Notes: generated by a model not told the origin, from the sequence alone. Numbered from the stretch's first letter, positions 1 through 8,804 are shown. The stretch: 64,000 nt of DNA from Amycolatopsis keratiniphila subsp. keratiniphila (GCF_001620365.2 NZ_LQMT02000042.1:186001-250000), one strand, 5' to 3'. Numbers and translations: made by a program.

Positions 1-429
1 CCGGGCGAGCGGTTGCGGCTGGAGGCGTACCGCAAGATCGCGGCCGCCCCCGACCAGGCCGGGCTCGACGCCGTCCGCGAGGAACTGATCGACCGCTACG
101 GTCAGCCGCCCGCCCCGGTGCGGAGGCTGCTCGCGGTCGCCGCGTTCCGGCACACCTGCCGCGCGGCGGGGGTCACCGAGGTCGCGGTCCAGGGCACGTC
201 GATCCGGTTCGCGCCGCTGCCGCTGGCGGATTCGCAGCTGGTGCGGCTGAAGCGCTTGTACCCCAAGGCTCTCTACAAGGCGGTGACGAACACGGTTTCC
301 GTGCCGAAGCCGACGGAGGGCCCGGCGGGTGGTCGCATGGGCGCCCCGGCGCTGCGCGACGAGGAACTGCTGGACTGGTGCGCGAAGCTGCTGACGAATC
401 TGATGAAGTCACCGGCGCCCGTCGCGTGA
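1..429 (+). CDS. mfd: Transcription-repair coupling factor Mfd, C-terminal end (partial)
   Basis: The open frame enters from the left edge and stops at 427-429, giving the last 142 residues of a protein. The sequence resembles the C-terminal D7/TRCF domain of Mfd: an ERLRLEAYRKIA helix, an ELIDRYGQPP segment and a terminal LLDWCAKLLTNLM helix. Mfd removes stalled RNA polymerase from DNA lesions and recruits the UvrA excision machinery; this end domain regulates that. The gene downstream is a SurA-like lipoprotein and then mazG, a typical actinobacterial neighbourhood. The helicase and polymerase-binding parts lie outside the window, so the name rests on the C-terminal domain and synteny. Confidence 0.88.
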   Translation, partial: PGERLRLEAYRKIAAAPDQAGLDAVREELIDRYGQPPAPVRRLLAVAAFRHTCRAAGVTEVAVQGTSIRFAPLPLADSQLVRLKRLYPKALYKAVTNTVSVPKPTEGPAGGRMGAPALRDEELLDWCAKLLTNLMKSPAPVA

Positions 430-495
430 GCCGAGCTCGAATCGCGACTTATGACCTGGTTCTCTCGCCGGGGCCGGTATGAGAGGGTAGGCCCT

Positions 496-1503
496 GTGAT
501 GCGGATCATGGGGCGCCGTCGCGCGCTGCTCGGGGTTCTTGCCGGTTCTCTCCTTCTCGCCGGATGCAACGCCGGTCCCGGGCAGGTCGGTGCCGCGGTG
601 ATCATCGACGGCAAGACCGTCTCGGTGGATCGCGTGCAGCAGCTGATCGACAAGGCCGTCCGTGAGCACCCGTACGGGCAGCAGCTCGCCCGTGAGCACA
701 AGCTCGATCTCGTCGGCCGCGAGATCGTCCGCCAGGAGATCCTGCACGACCTCACCGAGCGCGCCGCTCAGCGGGAAGGCGTCCGGGTCGACGAGTCCCT
801 CGTCGTGAACGCGCTGCAGAAGGATCCGCTGGCCAAGCCGATGGAGGCCAACCCGCAGGACGACCCCGCGCTGAGCGTCCAGCAGCTCGTGGCGCGGGTG
901 CGGGACCACCGTGATGCCCTGGTCGACGCGGCGCTGCAGACCCAGCTCGCGATGAAGTACCTGGACAAGCTCACCGTCACGTTCGATTTCAGCTCGGTCT
1001 CCTCGACCGACGCCACCGGTTCCGACGCGGACAAGCTGCGCGAGCAGGCGATCGAGAAGGCCCGGAAGTTCGCCGCGTCGCCGAACGCGGCCGCCGAGCT
1101 GATCGCGCGGGACCAGCAGACCGCCGACACGCAGGCGGGCACCGGCCAGAAGCTGCCCGCGATGCAGTCGCCCGCGACCGCGGCCACCGTCCTGTTCGGT
1201 CTCGAACCCAACACCGTCGCCGCTTTCCAGCCGACACCGCAGCAGCCGCTTTGGGTCGTCGTCGTGGTGCGTGAGCGGACCGCCGACAAGCCCGTCGCGT
1301 CGGATCAGGCCGCGCAGCCGACCGCTCAGCAGCTGGCAGGAGTGGGTATCCGGCTCCTGCAGCCGTACCTCGACCAGGCCGACCTCAAGGTGAACCCGCG
1401 CTATGGCGTGTGGGATGTTGTGGGCATGGATCTCGCGCCCAACGAAGCTTCGAAGAAGGGCATCGTGCTGCCTGTGCACGGTGCCGCGCCGCGAAACCCG
1501 TGA
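496..1503 (+). CDS. SurA-N-like secreted lipoprotein (peptidyl-prolyl isomerase/chaperone type)
   Basis: About 335 residues. A basic N-terminus and hydrophobic stretch end in the lipobox LLLAGC (Cys24), so this is an exported lipoprotein. The body is helical and charged, with a SurA-N-like layout (a short strand VIIDGKTVSV, then several helices). No convincing parvulin catalytic motif was seen, so a chaperone or foldase-like role outside the membrane is inferred. GTG 496 is chosen because a GAGAGGG box lies 8 nt upstream; ATG 499 is equally possible, and the upstream ATG 451 would add residues ahead of the signal peptide. Its stop overlaps the mazG start by GTGA, implying co-translation. Confidence 0.8.
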   Translation: MMRIMGRRRALLGVLAGSLLLAGCNAGPGQVGAAVIIDGKTVSVDRVQQLIDKAVREHPYGQQLAREHKLDLVGREIVRQEILHDLTERAAQREGVRVDESLVVNALQKDPLAKPMEANPQDDPALSVQQLVARVRDHRDALVDAALQTQLAMKYLDKLTVTFDFSSVSSTDATGSDADKLREQAIEKARKFAASPNAAAELIARDQQTADTQAGTGQKLPAMQSPATAATVLFGLEPNTVAAFQPTPQQPLWVVVVVRERTADKPVASDQAAQPTAQQLAGVGIRLLQPYLDQADLKVNPRYGVWDVVGMDLAPNEASKKGIVLPVHGAAPRNP

Positions 1504-2423
1504 CCACTGCCGTCGTCGTGATCGCCCGCGGGGCGACACTGCCCGCCGCGGCACTCCCGATCCTGCGAAGCAGCGCCGCCGTGTATGCGGCTTCCGATGT
1601 CGATGCCGGCGTTTTCGGGGTGCCCGCGCTCGGTGACACACAGGAGCGCGACCTCGTGCTCATCGCGGGTTCGCGCCGGGAAGCGAAGGCCGCGGCCCTG
1701 ATCAGGTCGGGTGCGCGGGTGATCGAAGCGCCCGTTCCGCCGCTGGTCGAGGCCGCCGAGGTGATGGACCGCCTGCGTTCGCCGGGCGGATGTCCGTGGG
1801 ACGCCGTCCAGACGCACGAGTCGCTGCGTCAGTACCTGGTCGAGGAGACCTACGAGCTGCTCGACGCGATCGAGGAGGGCGACAGGGCCGCGTTGCGCGA
1901 GGAACTCGGCGACGTCCTGCTCCAGGTGCTGTTCCACGCGCGCGTCGCCGTCGAGGACGCGGCCGATCCGTTCGGGATCGACGAGGTCGCGTCCGATCTG
2001 GTCGCGAAACTCGCCGGACGGCATCCGCATATTTTCAGCGACGCTCCCCGGGTCGAGACCGTCAGCGACCAGAACCTCAAATGGGAAGAACTGAAGCAGG
2101 CCGAGAAGAGCCGCCAGTCCATTGTGGACGGCGTCGCGCTCGGGCAGCCCGCCGTCGCGCTCGCCGGGAAGCTCGGCCAGCGCAGCGGCCGGGCCGGGAT
2201 CCCGCTCGACCTGTTCCCCGACGGCGCCGAGGCGGCGGCCCAGCTGTTCCGGGTGGCCGCGACCGCGCGCCGGGCGGGGATCGATCCCGAAGGTGAGCTC
2301 CGCGCCGTCGCGAAGCGGTTCGCGCGCGACATCCGGGAGGCCGAGCAGGCCGCGCGGGACGCCGGTCTGGAGCCGACGACGCTGGAAGCCGACGGCTGGC
2401 GCAAGTTCTGGCCGAGCTCCTGA
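1500..2423 (+). CDS. mazG: Nucleoside triphosphate pyrophosphohydrolase MazG
   Basis: 307 residues. It hydrolyses (d)NTPs to monophosphate and pyrophosphate, cleaning the nucleotide pool of damaged or non-canonical nucleotides. The MazG fold starts near residue 85 (VMDRLRSPGGCPWD) and carries the metal-binding acidic clusters around E115-E116 (YLVEETYELLDAIEEGD) and E134-D138 (REELGDVLLQ). About 80 N-terminal residues precede the catalytic domain, as in mycobacterial MazG. The GTG start overlaps the stop of the preceding lipoprotein gene (GTGA). Position between mfd and eno is conserved in actinobacteria. Confidence 0.92.
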   Translation: MTTAVVVIARGATLPAAALPILRSSAAVYAASDVDAGVFGVPALGDTQERDLVLIAGSRREAKAAALIRSGARVIEAPVPPLVEAAEVMDRLRSPGGCPWDAVQTHESLRQYLVEETYELLDAIEEGDRAALREELGDVLLQVLFHARVAVEDAADPFGIDEVASDLVAKLAGRHPHIFSDAPRVETVSDQNLKWEELKQAEKSRQSIVDGVALGQPAVALAGKLGQRSGRAGIPLDLFPDGAEAAAQLFRVAATARRAGIDPEGELRAVAKRFARDIREAEQAARDAGLEPTTLEADGWRKFWPSS

Positions 2424-2494
2424 GAACCGATCCGCTGTGATGCGGAACACAATCGGGTGAGAACCCTTTCGGTGATCTCGGCGTCTTGCCGGAT

Positions 2495-3037
2495 GTGAAG
2501 GGAACGGAACCGGACGAAGAGCAGCTCGTCCGCCGCACCGCCAAGGGCGACCGCGCGGCGTTCGAGGAGCTCTACCGCCGCACTTCGCCGTGGCTGGCCG
2601 TGCGCCTGCGCCGTCGCTGCGCCGACGAACAGATCGTCGCCGAGGTGATGCAGGAGACCTACCTCGCGGTCTGGCGCGCGGCGGGCGCGTTCGCCGGTTC
2701 GGCCGTCGGCGGAAGCGCCGTCGGCTGGCTGTGGACGATCGCCGCGAGGCGGCTGGTCGACGCCTTCCGCCGCCGGGCGAAGTTCGCGCAGCCGCTGCCG
2801 GTCGCGGAAACGGCCGTTTCACCCGCGGCCGAGGACGAGGCGCTGGCCGGTGCGGTCGGTGACCACGTTGGTGACGCGCTGCGACGGCTCGCTCCAGAAC
2901 TCCGTCAGGTCCTGCAGGCCATGGTGCTCGACGGGCTGACCGTCCGCGAGACCGCGGTCCTGCTCGGCGTGCCGGAAGGAACCGTCAAAACCCGCGCCAG
3001 GCGGGCTCGGATCGCGATGCGGGAGGCGCTGTCGTGA
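2495..3037 (+). CDS. ECF-type RNA polymerase sigma factor
   Basis: About 180 residues. Region 2 is visible at roughly residues 15-65 (AFEELYRR ... VMQETYLAVWRAA, then GWLWTIAARRLVDAFRRR), and region 4 with its helix-turn-helix at about 130-178 (LTVRETAVLLGVPEGTVKTRARRAR). It directs RNA polymerase to a small regulon. The next gene, overlapping by GTGA, is a zinc-finger membrane protein that fits an anti-sigma factor, and an ABC exporter follows, so the operon is probably autoregulated by a membrane signal. No strong ribosome site is seen; TTG 2486 is an alternative start. Confidence 0.88.
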   Translation: MKGTEPDEEQLVRRTAKGDRAAFEELYRRTSPWLAVRLRRRCADEQIVAEVMQETYLAVWRAAGAFAGSAVGGSAVGWLWTIAARRLVDAFRRRAKFAQPLPVAETAVSPAAEDEALAGAVGDHVGDALRRLAPELRQVLQAMVLDGLTVRETAVLLGVPEGTVKTRARRARIAMREALS

Positions 3038-3849
3038 ACAAGGAACACGTGTCCGAACAGCTCCTCGCCGGTTACGTCCTCGGCGGCGACGGCTTGGCCG
3101 GCGACGAGGTCTGGGCGGTCGAAGCCCATCTCGAAACGTGTGCGGAATGCCGGAGGAGGCTGTCCGCGATCAGCCTGCCGTCGGTGTCCGCGCTGGTGGA
3201 CGACGTCTGGGCCGGGCTGGGGCCGAAACTCGCCGAAGCGGGGCCGAGCCCGATGCGGAGGCGGTGGGCCGGTCGGCTGCACACCTGGGTGACGCCGGTG
3301 ATGCTGCCGTGGCTGGTGATGATCCTGCTGATCCCGGCGATCGGCTTCCTGCTGGACGCGGTCGGGTTCACCGGAAGCGAGGACTACTCGTTCGTCCAGC
3401 TGTTCTCGCCGGTCCTGCCGGTGCTCGGCGTGGCGATTTCCTGGGCGAAGGGGCTCGATCCGGCCTACGAACTCGTCACTTCGACGCCGAGGGCCGGGCT
3501 CTACCTGCTGCTCCGCCGGACGACGGCGGTACTCGCCGTGGTCTTGCCGATCCAGGGCCTTTCGAGCTGGCTCGGCGGTGGCGGCTTCGGGCTCGGTCTC
3601 CTGCCCAGCCTGGCCTTCACCACCGGGACGCTCGCGCTCGGCGGGCTGATCGGGGTGGTGCGGGCGGCCTATGTCCTCTCCGGGGTCTGGGTGGCGGTGA
3701 TCCTGGCGCCCGCGGTGGCTTCGCAAGGGCGTGCCACCGCGCTCGAACCCCGGCTGCTCCCGGTGTGGGGCGTGATCTTCGCGGTGACCGCGGTCGTGGT
3801 GGTGCTCCGGCGGAGCGTCTTCGGCCTGCTCACCGGATCCGAACGATGA
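3034..3849 (+). CDS. Zinc-finger anti-sigma-type polytopic membrane protein
   Basis: 271 residues. The N-terminal cytoplasmic part has the zf-HC2 motif HLETCAEC (H32, C36, C39) typical of ZAS anti-sigma factors. From about residue 88 there are several hydrophobic segments, giving perhaps six membrane helices, more than the single helix of a usual anti-sigma factor. The start overlaps the sigma factor stop and the gene's own stop overlaps the ABC ATPase frame, so all are translated together. Binding and membrane sequestration of the upstream sigma factor is inferred; the extra helices may sense the membrane or interact with the transporter. Confidence 0.8.
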   Translation: MNKEHVSEQLLAGYVLGGDGLAGDEVWAVEAHLETCAECRRRLSAISLPSVSALVDDVWAGLGPKLAEAGPSPMRRRWAGRLHTWVTPVMLPWLVMILLIPAIGFLLDAVGFTGSEDYSFVQLFSPVLPVLGVAISWAKGLDPAYELVTSTPRAGLYLLLRRTTAVLAVVLPIQGLSSWLGGGGFGLGLLPSLAFTTGTLALGGLIGVVRAAYVLSGVWVAVILAPAVASQGRATALEPRLLPVWGVIFAVTAVVVVLRRSVFGLLTGSER

Positions 3850-3863
3850 ACGAAGGGGAGAAC

Positions 3864-4670
3864 ATGATGCGTGCTGTCGGGGCCGCGGAGGTCGCGCCGA
3901 CGACCTACGCGTGGCAGATCAAGGCGGAGGGACTGAAGGTCCGCGTCGGCAAACGCAAGTTCGCCGTGAACGGGCTCGACCTGGACCTTGGCACGGGGGT
4001 GCACGGTCTGCTCGGCCCGAACGGGGCCGGGAAGACCACGCTGATCCGGGCACTGGCGACGGTGCTCCGGCCGGCGGAGGGAGGGCTGGCGCTGCTCGGT
4101 GAATCCGTCGGGGGGTTCACCGATCAGCGCCGCCTGCGCCGCCGTATCGGCTACCTGCCGCAGAATTTCGGTTACTACAAGCGATTCACCGTTCGCGAAT
4201 TCGTCGAATACATCGCCTGGCTGAAGGAAATGGCAGGAGAGGACATCCCGGCCGCGGTGCAGCGGTCGATCGAACGGGTCGGCCTCGCCGATCGCGCCGA
4301 CGACCGGATGAAGACTCTGTCCGGCGGCATGGTGCGGCGGGTCGGGATCGCTCAGGCGATCGTGAACGATCCGGACATCCTCCTGCTGGACGAGCCGACC
4401 GCCGGACTCGATCCCGCACAACGCGTGCGGTTCCGTGAGCTCATGCAGGAACTGGGCCGGGACGCCTGCGTCGTCGTCTCGACGCATCTCGTCGAGGACG
4501 TCGCGACGGCCTGCACCGACGTCGTCTTGTTCGAAAACGGGAAACTCGTCTTCCAAGGCACGCCGGACGAATTGGCCGCGGCCGGGACCGAGGAGCACGT
4601 CGGCGACAGCCCGATCGAGCGCGGCTATTCGGCGCTGCTGGGGCACGAGCCGGGGAAGGGGAACTGGTGA
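3864..4670 (+). CDS. ABC transporter ATP-binding protein (ABC-2 type exporter)
   Basis: About 268 residues with a complete ATPase: Walker A GPNGAGKT near residues 51-58, signature LSGGMVRR near 152, Walker B ILLLDEPTAGLD near 172-183, and the H-loop STHLVED. It energises export or membrane remodelling together with the next two membrane proteins. AAGGGGAG precedes the tandem ATGs at 3864 and 3867 and decides the start; an earlier ATG at 3846 overlaps the upstream stop and may allow coupling. The downstream permease begins within the stop (GTGA). Confidence 0.9.
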   Translation: MMRAVGAAEVAPTTYAWQIKAEGLKVRVGKRKFAVNGLDLDLGTGVHGLLGPNGAGKTTLIRALATVLRPAEGGLALLGESVGGFTDQRRLRRRIGYLPQNFGYYKRFTVREFVEYIAWLKEMAGEDIPAAVQRSIERVGLADRADDRMKTLSGGMVRRVGIAQAIVNDPDILLLDEPTAGLDPAQRVRFRELMQELGRDACVVVSTHLVEDVATACTDVVLFENGKLVFQGTPDELAAAGTEEHVGDSPIERGYSALLGHEPGKGNW

Positions 4671-6040
4671 ACACGCGCGTCCTGCGGACCGAAGTCCGCC
4701 GTTCCATCGCCCCTTGGGCCACGCTCGCGATCCTCGTCGTCGCGTTCGGCTTCCTCTATTCGTTCAGTGGTCCGTGGACGAAGCCGCCGCTCGCCTGGGA
4801 CGAGCATTGGACCCACGCCGCGGAGTGGAGCCGGTTCCTGCTGGTGTTCCTGTGGCCGATCGCGATCGGCGCCGGGGCCATCCAAGGTATGCGCGACAGC
4901 CGGTCCGGCACGGCCGAGCTCATGGACACCATGCCACGACCCGCATGGCACCGGGCCGCGAAACTCGCCGGTGCCCTGGGCGGTCTGCTGGTGCTGGGTT
5001 ACCTGCTGATCTTCGCCGTCGGCGCCGTCCAGGCGGCCCTCAATGGCGGGTTCTTCACCTTCGGCTGGTTGCCGATCGTCGTGGTCGGTGCGCTCGGCAT
5101 GCTCGCGGGCGCCTGGATCGGGCTCGGGATCGGCCGGTTGCTGCCGCATCCGCTGACCGCGCCCGCGGTGGCCGTCGCCACGTTCGTGGCCGTGATCCTG
5201 TTCCAGCTCGGCGGGTCGGCGGGCAGCGTGGTCAGAGGAGTCGTTCCATACAACGTCTCCTTGCTCTCGCCCGCGATCGGCGTCGTCCGGGATCCGTTCG
5301 CCACCACCGCGGGCCGGATGGATCTCGGGCAGGTGGTCTGGCTCGCCGGACTGGCCGCGACCGGTTTCCTCCTGCTCGCGGCCCGCTCCAAGCGGGCGAA
5401 GGGGCTCGCCGTCGTCCCCGCACTGGCGGCGGCCGCGATCGCCTTGCCCTTACTTCCCGGCAGCATCGCCGAAGCCGAGGTCGCCGACCCGGCCGCGACC
5501 GAGATGGTCTGCGACGGCCCGGTCTGCGTTCCCCGCATGCTCGAAGCCGAGCTGCCTCGCCTCGCCGGACCGGGCAAGGAAGCGTTGCGGCTGTTGGGAA
5601 CCTTGCCGGACGCGCCGGTCAAGGTCGCGGCGCTGGACCGGCGCCTGGGCTACGACGAGGTGCCGCCGCGTGCCGCCGACACCGTCTACGTGGACCTGGT
5701 GGACTGGTCCATCCGTTCGGTCCTCAATTCGGACGACATGACGCGGACACTGGTCGCCGGGTCGGGGACGCCGACCTGTTACAGCCTTCAAGGTGTCAAC
5801 GAGTCCTTTTTGGACGAACTCACCGCGCGGTCGATCTCGTCGAGCTGGTTCCTCGGCGAGTGGAAGGTGACCGGGGCCTCCTGGCTGAGCGACGACACGA
5901 AGAACGAGGTCGTGCGGAAGTGGGAGACCTTCCGTGCCCTTCCGCCCGACGTGCAACGGGAGCGGATCATCGCGCAGCGGCGGGCCGGCCTGACCTGCCA
6001 GGGCAGCCAGCTCGGCATCCTCCTCGGCGGTGCCCGATGA
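4667..6040 (+). CDS. ABC-2 type permease with large extracytoplasmic C-terminal domain
   Basis: 457 residues. The N-terminal 270 or so hold about six or seven hydrophobic helices like an ABC-2 permease, ending near residue 270. The last 190 residues are soluble, start with a signal-like cleft and a CDGPVC pair, and have no further membrane helix, so they should lie outside the membrane. A rare TTA leucine codon occurs at 5450-5452 (codon 262), notable in such GC-rich DNA. The gene is coupled to the ATPase upstream (GTGA) and to the small membrane protein downstream (ATGA). The transported substrate cannot be read from sequence. Confidence 0.8.
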   Translation: MNTRVLRTEVRRSIAPWATLAILVVAFGFLYSFSGPWTKPPLAWDEHWTHAAEWSRFLLVFLWPIAIGAGAIQGMRDSRSGTAELMDTMPRPAWHRAAKLAGALGGLLVLGYLLIFAVGAVQAALNGGFFTFGWLPIVVVGALGMLAGAWIGLGIGRLLPHPLTAPAVAVATFVAVILFQLGGSAGSVVRGVVPYNVSLLSPAIGVVRDPFATTAGRMDLGQVVWLAGLAATGFLLLAARSKRAKGLAVVPALAAAAIALPLLPGSIAEAEVADPAATEMVCDGPVCVPRMLEAELPRLAGPGKEALRLLGTLPDAPVKVAALDRRLGYDEVPPRAADTVYVDLVDWSIRSVLNSDDMTRTLVAGSGTPTCYSLQGVNESFLDELTARSISSSWFLGEWKVTGASWLSDDTKNEVVRKWETFRALPPDVQRERIIAQRRAGLTCQGSQLGILLGGAR

Positions 6041-6609
6041 GGTGGGCGGTGCTGTACGCCCGCTCCCGTGCCATGCCCGCGTCCTTCGCGGGGCTGGCGG
6101 TGAGTATGGCCGTGATCTGGTTCCTGGCGCGGGACCGCTGGTCGGAGATCCCGGTCTCCCTGGCGCTCCTGGCGGCGATCGCGGTGACCGCCATCGGCCT
6201 CAGCGGGCAGGACACCGATCTCGACCGGACCGCCGCGATCCGCTGGGCGCCTCGCCGTGTCCTGCATCTCCTGCTGATCGGCGGCCTCGGCGCCGGCGCC
6301 GCGCTGCTTCCGCGGCTGTGGGAGGCGGAGCGGGTCCCGGTGGAGGTCATCGTGCGGAACGCGGGCGGGTTGCTCGGTCTCGCGGGGATCGCCGCGGTGT
6401 TGTTCGGCGGGGCCTTCGGGTGGACGTTGCCGCTGTTGGTGTTCATCGTGTCGTTCGTGGTCTGGGCCACCACGTCGAGCGGGGAGACCGTGCACGCGGT
6501 GGTGACTTGGCTCTTCCAGCCCGCCGGGGTGTCGGCCGCCACGTGGACCGCCGTGGTTTTCGCCGTGGCGGGCCTAGGGAGCTACGCGGTCTTCGGTAAC
6601 CGCCGCTGA
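6037..6609 (+). CDS. Small polytopic membrane protein, probable ABC transporter partner
   Basis: 190 residues with about five hydrophobic segments and no recognisable enzymatic motif. It starts inside the stop codon of the permease gene (ATGA), so it is the last cistron of the sigma/anti-sigma/ABC operon and may form a second membrane subunit. Arg-rich loops suggest cytoplasmic connections. The operon ends immediately before a long perfect palindrome at 6611-6667. No family was recognised beyond 'membrane protein'. Confidence 0.72.
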   Translation: MRWAVLYARSRAMPASFAGLAVSMAVIWFLARDRWSEIPVSLALLAAIAVTAIGLSGQDTDLDRTAAIRWAPRRVLHLLLIGGLGAGAALLPRLWEAERVPVEVIVRNAGGLLGLAGIAAVLFGGAFGWTLPLLVFIVSFVVWATTSSGETVHAVVTWLFQPAGVSAATWTAVVFAVAGLGSYAVFGNRR

Positions 6610-6610
6610 A

Positions 6611-6667
6611 ATGTCATGAAAGGGTCGTTCCTGACGTTTTTCGTCAGGAACGACCCTTTCATGACAT
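6611..6667. repeat. Long perfect intergenic palindrome (26-bp arms)
   Basis: Arms 6611-6636 and 6642-6667 are exact reverse complements around a 5-nt T-rich loop. It sits between two convergent genes, so it can end transcription from both sides. The arm core (AAAGGGTCGTTCCT type) resembles the arms of the palindromes at 23014, 24096, 28499 and 56931. Confidence 0.95.
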
Positions 6668-6676
6668 CCGAGGGGC

Positions 6677-7087
6677 TCAGACGTCCCGGTTGTGCGGAAC
6701 GAGATCGAGCGGATCGTGGTCCGGGTCGTCGACACCGAGGCTGATGATCCGCGACGGGTGGATCCGGATCACCGCGCCGTCGAAATGCCCGTCGGCCGTG
6801 CGGGCGCCGGTGAGCGCCTCCGCCCGGCCGCGGATCTCGAGGCAGCGGATCCTCGGCGGGTCCTGTGAAGGCATGTCGTCCACCACGAACGCGGCCTGCC
6901 CGTTCGCGGCCACGTTCCGGAACTTCTTGCTCTTCGCCAGTTCGTAACCGGTGATGTCGATCGTCTTGGTCTCGGTGTTGTAGGCGTAACCGACGGGGCT
7001 GACCTGCAGCGTTCCGTCCGGCTGTGCCGTCGCGAGCCGTCCGAGCCCTTGGGTGGCGAGGTAGTCGAGTTCCGCTTCACTGAACAT
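6677..7087 (-). CDS. PPOX-class F420/flavin-dependent oxidoreductase
   Basis: 136 residues with the split-barrel layout of the pyridoxamine 5'-phosphate oxidase-like family: FSEAELDYLATQGLGRLATAQPDG at the start, then strand pairs VSPVGYAYN and GQAAFVVDD, and a closing IRIHPSRIISLGVD. Actinobacterial members of this size often use coenzyme F420, but cofactor choice cannot be decided here. It is convergent with the ABC operon across the palindrome and divergent from the lytic transglycosylase gene. The ATG start at 7087 has about 130 nt of upstream space for a promoter. Confidence 0.82.
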   Translation of the reverse strand: MFSEAELDYLATQGLGRLATAQPDGTLQVSPVGYAYNTETKTIDITGYELAKSKKFRNVAANGQAAFVVDDMPSQDPPRIRCLEIRGRAEALTGARTADGHFDGAVIRIHPSRIISLGVDDPDHDPLDLVPHNRDV

Positions 7088-7218
7088 GGGCCCAGTGTCC
7101 GACCTCCACTTGACTGGAGGTCAACTGCTTTCGCCGAAGTCCGTGAGACCGGTTCCCCAGTCGACTTCTTAAGCCGAATGGGTCATCGCCCGGAAGTGTG
7201 GCGAAGTAACCTGACCGG

Positions 7219-7923
7219 GTGGCTGAAACCGCCCAGAGCACCGAAGCGCCGGAGCACCCTGCCCGCCCTCTGCCGCCCTACGTGCCCAGGCTCGCCTTCG
7301 CGGGCGGGCTCGTGCTCACCGGCGTGGTGCTGATCATGACGGTCGGGGTGAACCGGCCGGGTGGCGAGGAGCCGCCTCCGGCACCTCAGCCCCAGCCCGC
7401 GCTCGCGGTGCCCGATCAGAAGCCGCAGCCCGGGGTGGCGACACCGCGCGCCGGGCTCGCCGCGCCGCCCGACCGGCCCACCGTTTCCGACGCGGCCGAA
7501 TTGGAGACCTGGGCGAAACGGGTGGCCGCGAAGACCCGGCTCTCCGTCACCGATCTGTCCGCCTACGGCCGGGCCGAGATGTGGCTCCGACGGCAGAAGC
7601 CGGGCTGCCATCTCTCGTGGGCGACCCTCGCCGGCATTTCCCACGTCGAGGCGGCGCAGGGCAGGCCCGGCCCGATCACGCTCGCGCCCGAGATCTGGGC
7701 CAAGCACTCCGCCCGGGCCAGGAGCGACGGCAAGCAGCCGGATCCGAAGGACCTCGACGACGCCGCCTTCGCCACCGGCCGCTACCTCTGCGCCGCCGGC
7801 GACGACGTCGCCACTCCGGACGGCTGGTGGAAGTCGATGCGGGTGTTCAACCCCGCGGTGCCCTACGTCCAGGAAGTCTTCAGCGCGGCCGACACCTACG
7901 CGGACGCCAGCGTCGCGCCCTGA
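7219..7923 (+). CDS. Membrane-anchored lytic transglycosylase-like protein
   Basis: 234 residues. One transmembrane helix near residues 24-44 is followed by a proline-rich linker and a domain like the SLT/MltB-type lytic transglycosylases, with GCHLSWATLAGISHVEAAQG placing the candidate catalytic Glu and AAFATGRYLCAAGDD near the end. Such enzymes cleave the glycan strands of peptidoglycan. A second, longer relative lies at 13230. It is a GTG start with no strong ribosome site. The 3' end overlaps the convergent flavoprotein gene by 28 bp. Confidence 0.78.
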   Translation: MAETAQSTEAPEHPARPLPPYVPRLAFAGGLVLTGVVLIMTVGVNRPGGEEPPPAPQPQPALAVPDQKPQPGVATPRAGLAAPPDRPTVSDAAELETWAKRVAAKTRLSVTDLSAYGRAEMWLRRQKPGCHLSWATLAGISHVEAAQGRPGPITLAPEIWAKHSARARSDGKQPDPKDLDDAAFATGRYLCAAGDDVATPDGWWKSMRVFNPAVPYVQEVFSAADTYADASVAP

Positions 7924-8804
7924 TCTTCGAGCACCAGATCGAAGTTGAGCGCCGACGCCATCCGGTAGGCGTCGCCCGCCGCGACGACGAGCTGCGCCAT
8001 CGGATCGACGACGTTCCCCGCCGCCCAGACCCCGTCCACGTTCGTGCGCCCCTGCGCGTCCACCGCGATCGAGCCGCTTTCGGTACGGGCGCAGCCGACC
8101 TGGGCGAGCAGCCGGTCGTGAGGGACGAACTTCGGGCCGACGAACACGACGTCGCGTTCGACGAATTCGCCGTCGACGAGCCGGACACCGGTCAACCGGT
8201 CGTTTTCGACGGCGAGCTCGGACACCTTCCCGTCGACGATCCGGATGCCGAGCCCGGTCAGCTTCGCCCGGTCTTCGGCCGAGATCTGCTGGGTATGCGT
8301 GAAGAAGGTCAGGTCCTTGCTCCACTGCCAGACGATCAGCGCCTGGTGGATCGCCTTCTCGGACGTGGCGAGCACCCCGAACCGCTGATCACGCACCTCC
8401 CAGCCGTGGCAGTACGGGCAGTGCAGCACGTCGGTGCCGAAGCGTTCCGCGACGCCGGGGACGTCCGGCAGTTCGTCGGCCAACCCGGTCGTCACCACGA
8501 TCCGGCGCCCGCCGACGACCCGCCCGCTCGCCAGTTCCACCGCCTTGTCGTGCCGCAGCCGGTGGACGACGTCGTCGATGATCTCGACGCCGTACGCGCG
8601 CACTTCGGCACGGCCTATCTCCAGTAGTTCTTTGGGCGGGATGCCGTCCCTGGTCAGGAAACCGTGGGCGTGCGCGGCGGGCGCGTTGCGCGGGGCGCCG
8701 CCGTCGATCACGGCCACCTTGCGCCGTGCCCTGCCCAGCACCAAGGCCGCGCTGAGCCCCGCCACGCCGCCACCGATGATCACCACGTCGAATTCTTCGT
8801 TCAT
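7896..8804 (-). CDS. Thioredoxin-reductase-like FAD/NAD(P) oxidoreductase
   Basis: About 302 residues. An N-terminal FAD-binding Rossmann motif (VVIIGGGVAGL, residues 7-17), a CPYC pair at Cys129/Cys132, and a C-terminal FAD motif (GVWAAGNVVD) match the small thioredoxin reductase-like flavoproteins. CPYC replaces the CATC of true TrxB, so it may reduce a different partner. ATG 8804 is preferred over the in-frame TTG 8840, because the TTG would fall inside the operator. It is divergent from a XRE-cupin regulator with a shared 66-nt control region. Confidence 0.85.
   Translation of the reverse strand: MNEEFDVVIIGGGVAGLSAALVLGRARRKVAVIDGGAPRNAPAAHAHGFLTRDGIPPKELLEIGRAEVRAYGVEIIDDVVHRLRHDKAVELASGRVVGGRRIVVTTGLADELPDVPGVAERFGTDVLHCPYCHGWEVRDQRFGVLATSEKAIHQALIVWQWSKDLTFFTHTQQISAEDRAKLTGLGIRIVDGKVSELAVENDRLTGVRLVDGEFVERDVVFVGPKFVPHDRLLAQVGCARTESGSIAVDAQGRTNVDGVWAAGNVVDPMAQLVVAAGDAYRMASALNFDLVLEDQGATLASA

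Noticed and set aside
409..1641. Long minus-strand open frame opposite the SurA-like and mazG genes
   Set aside because: It is the mirror of strongly biased genes and contains low-complexity Arg/Gly-rich protein with no family pattern.
6611..6667. Rho-independent terminator as the full explanation of the long palindromes
   Set aside because: Arms of 20-26 bp with shared cores and no strong U-tract go beyond what a terminator requires, so termination is kept as one possible role only.
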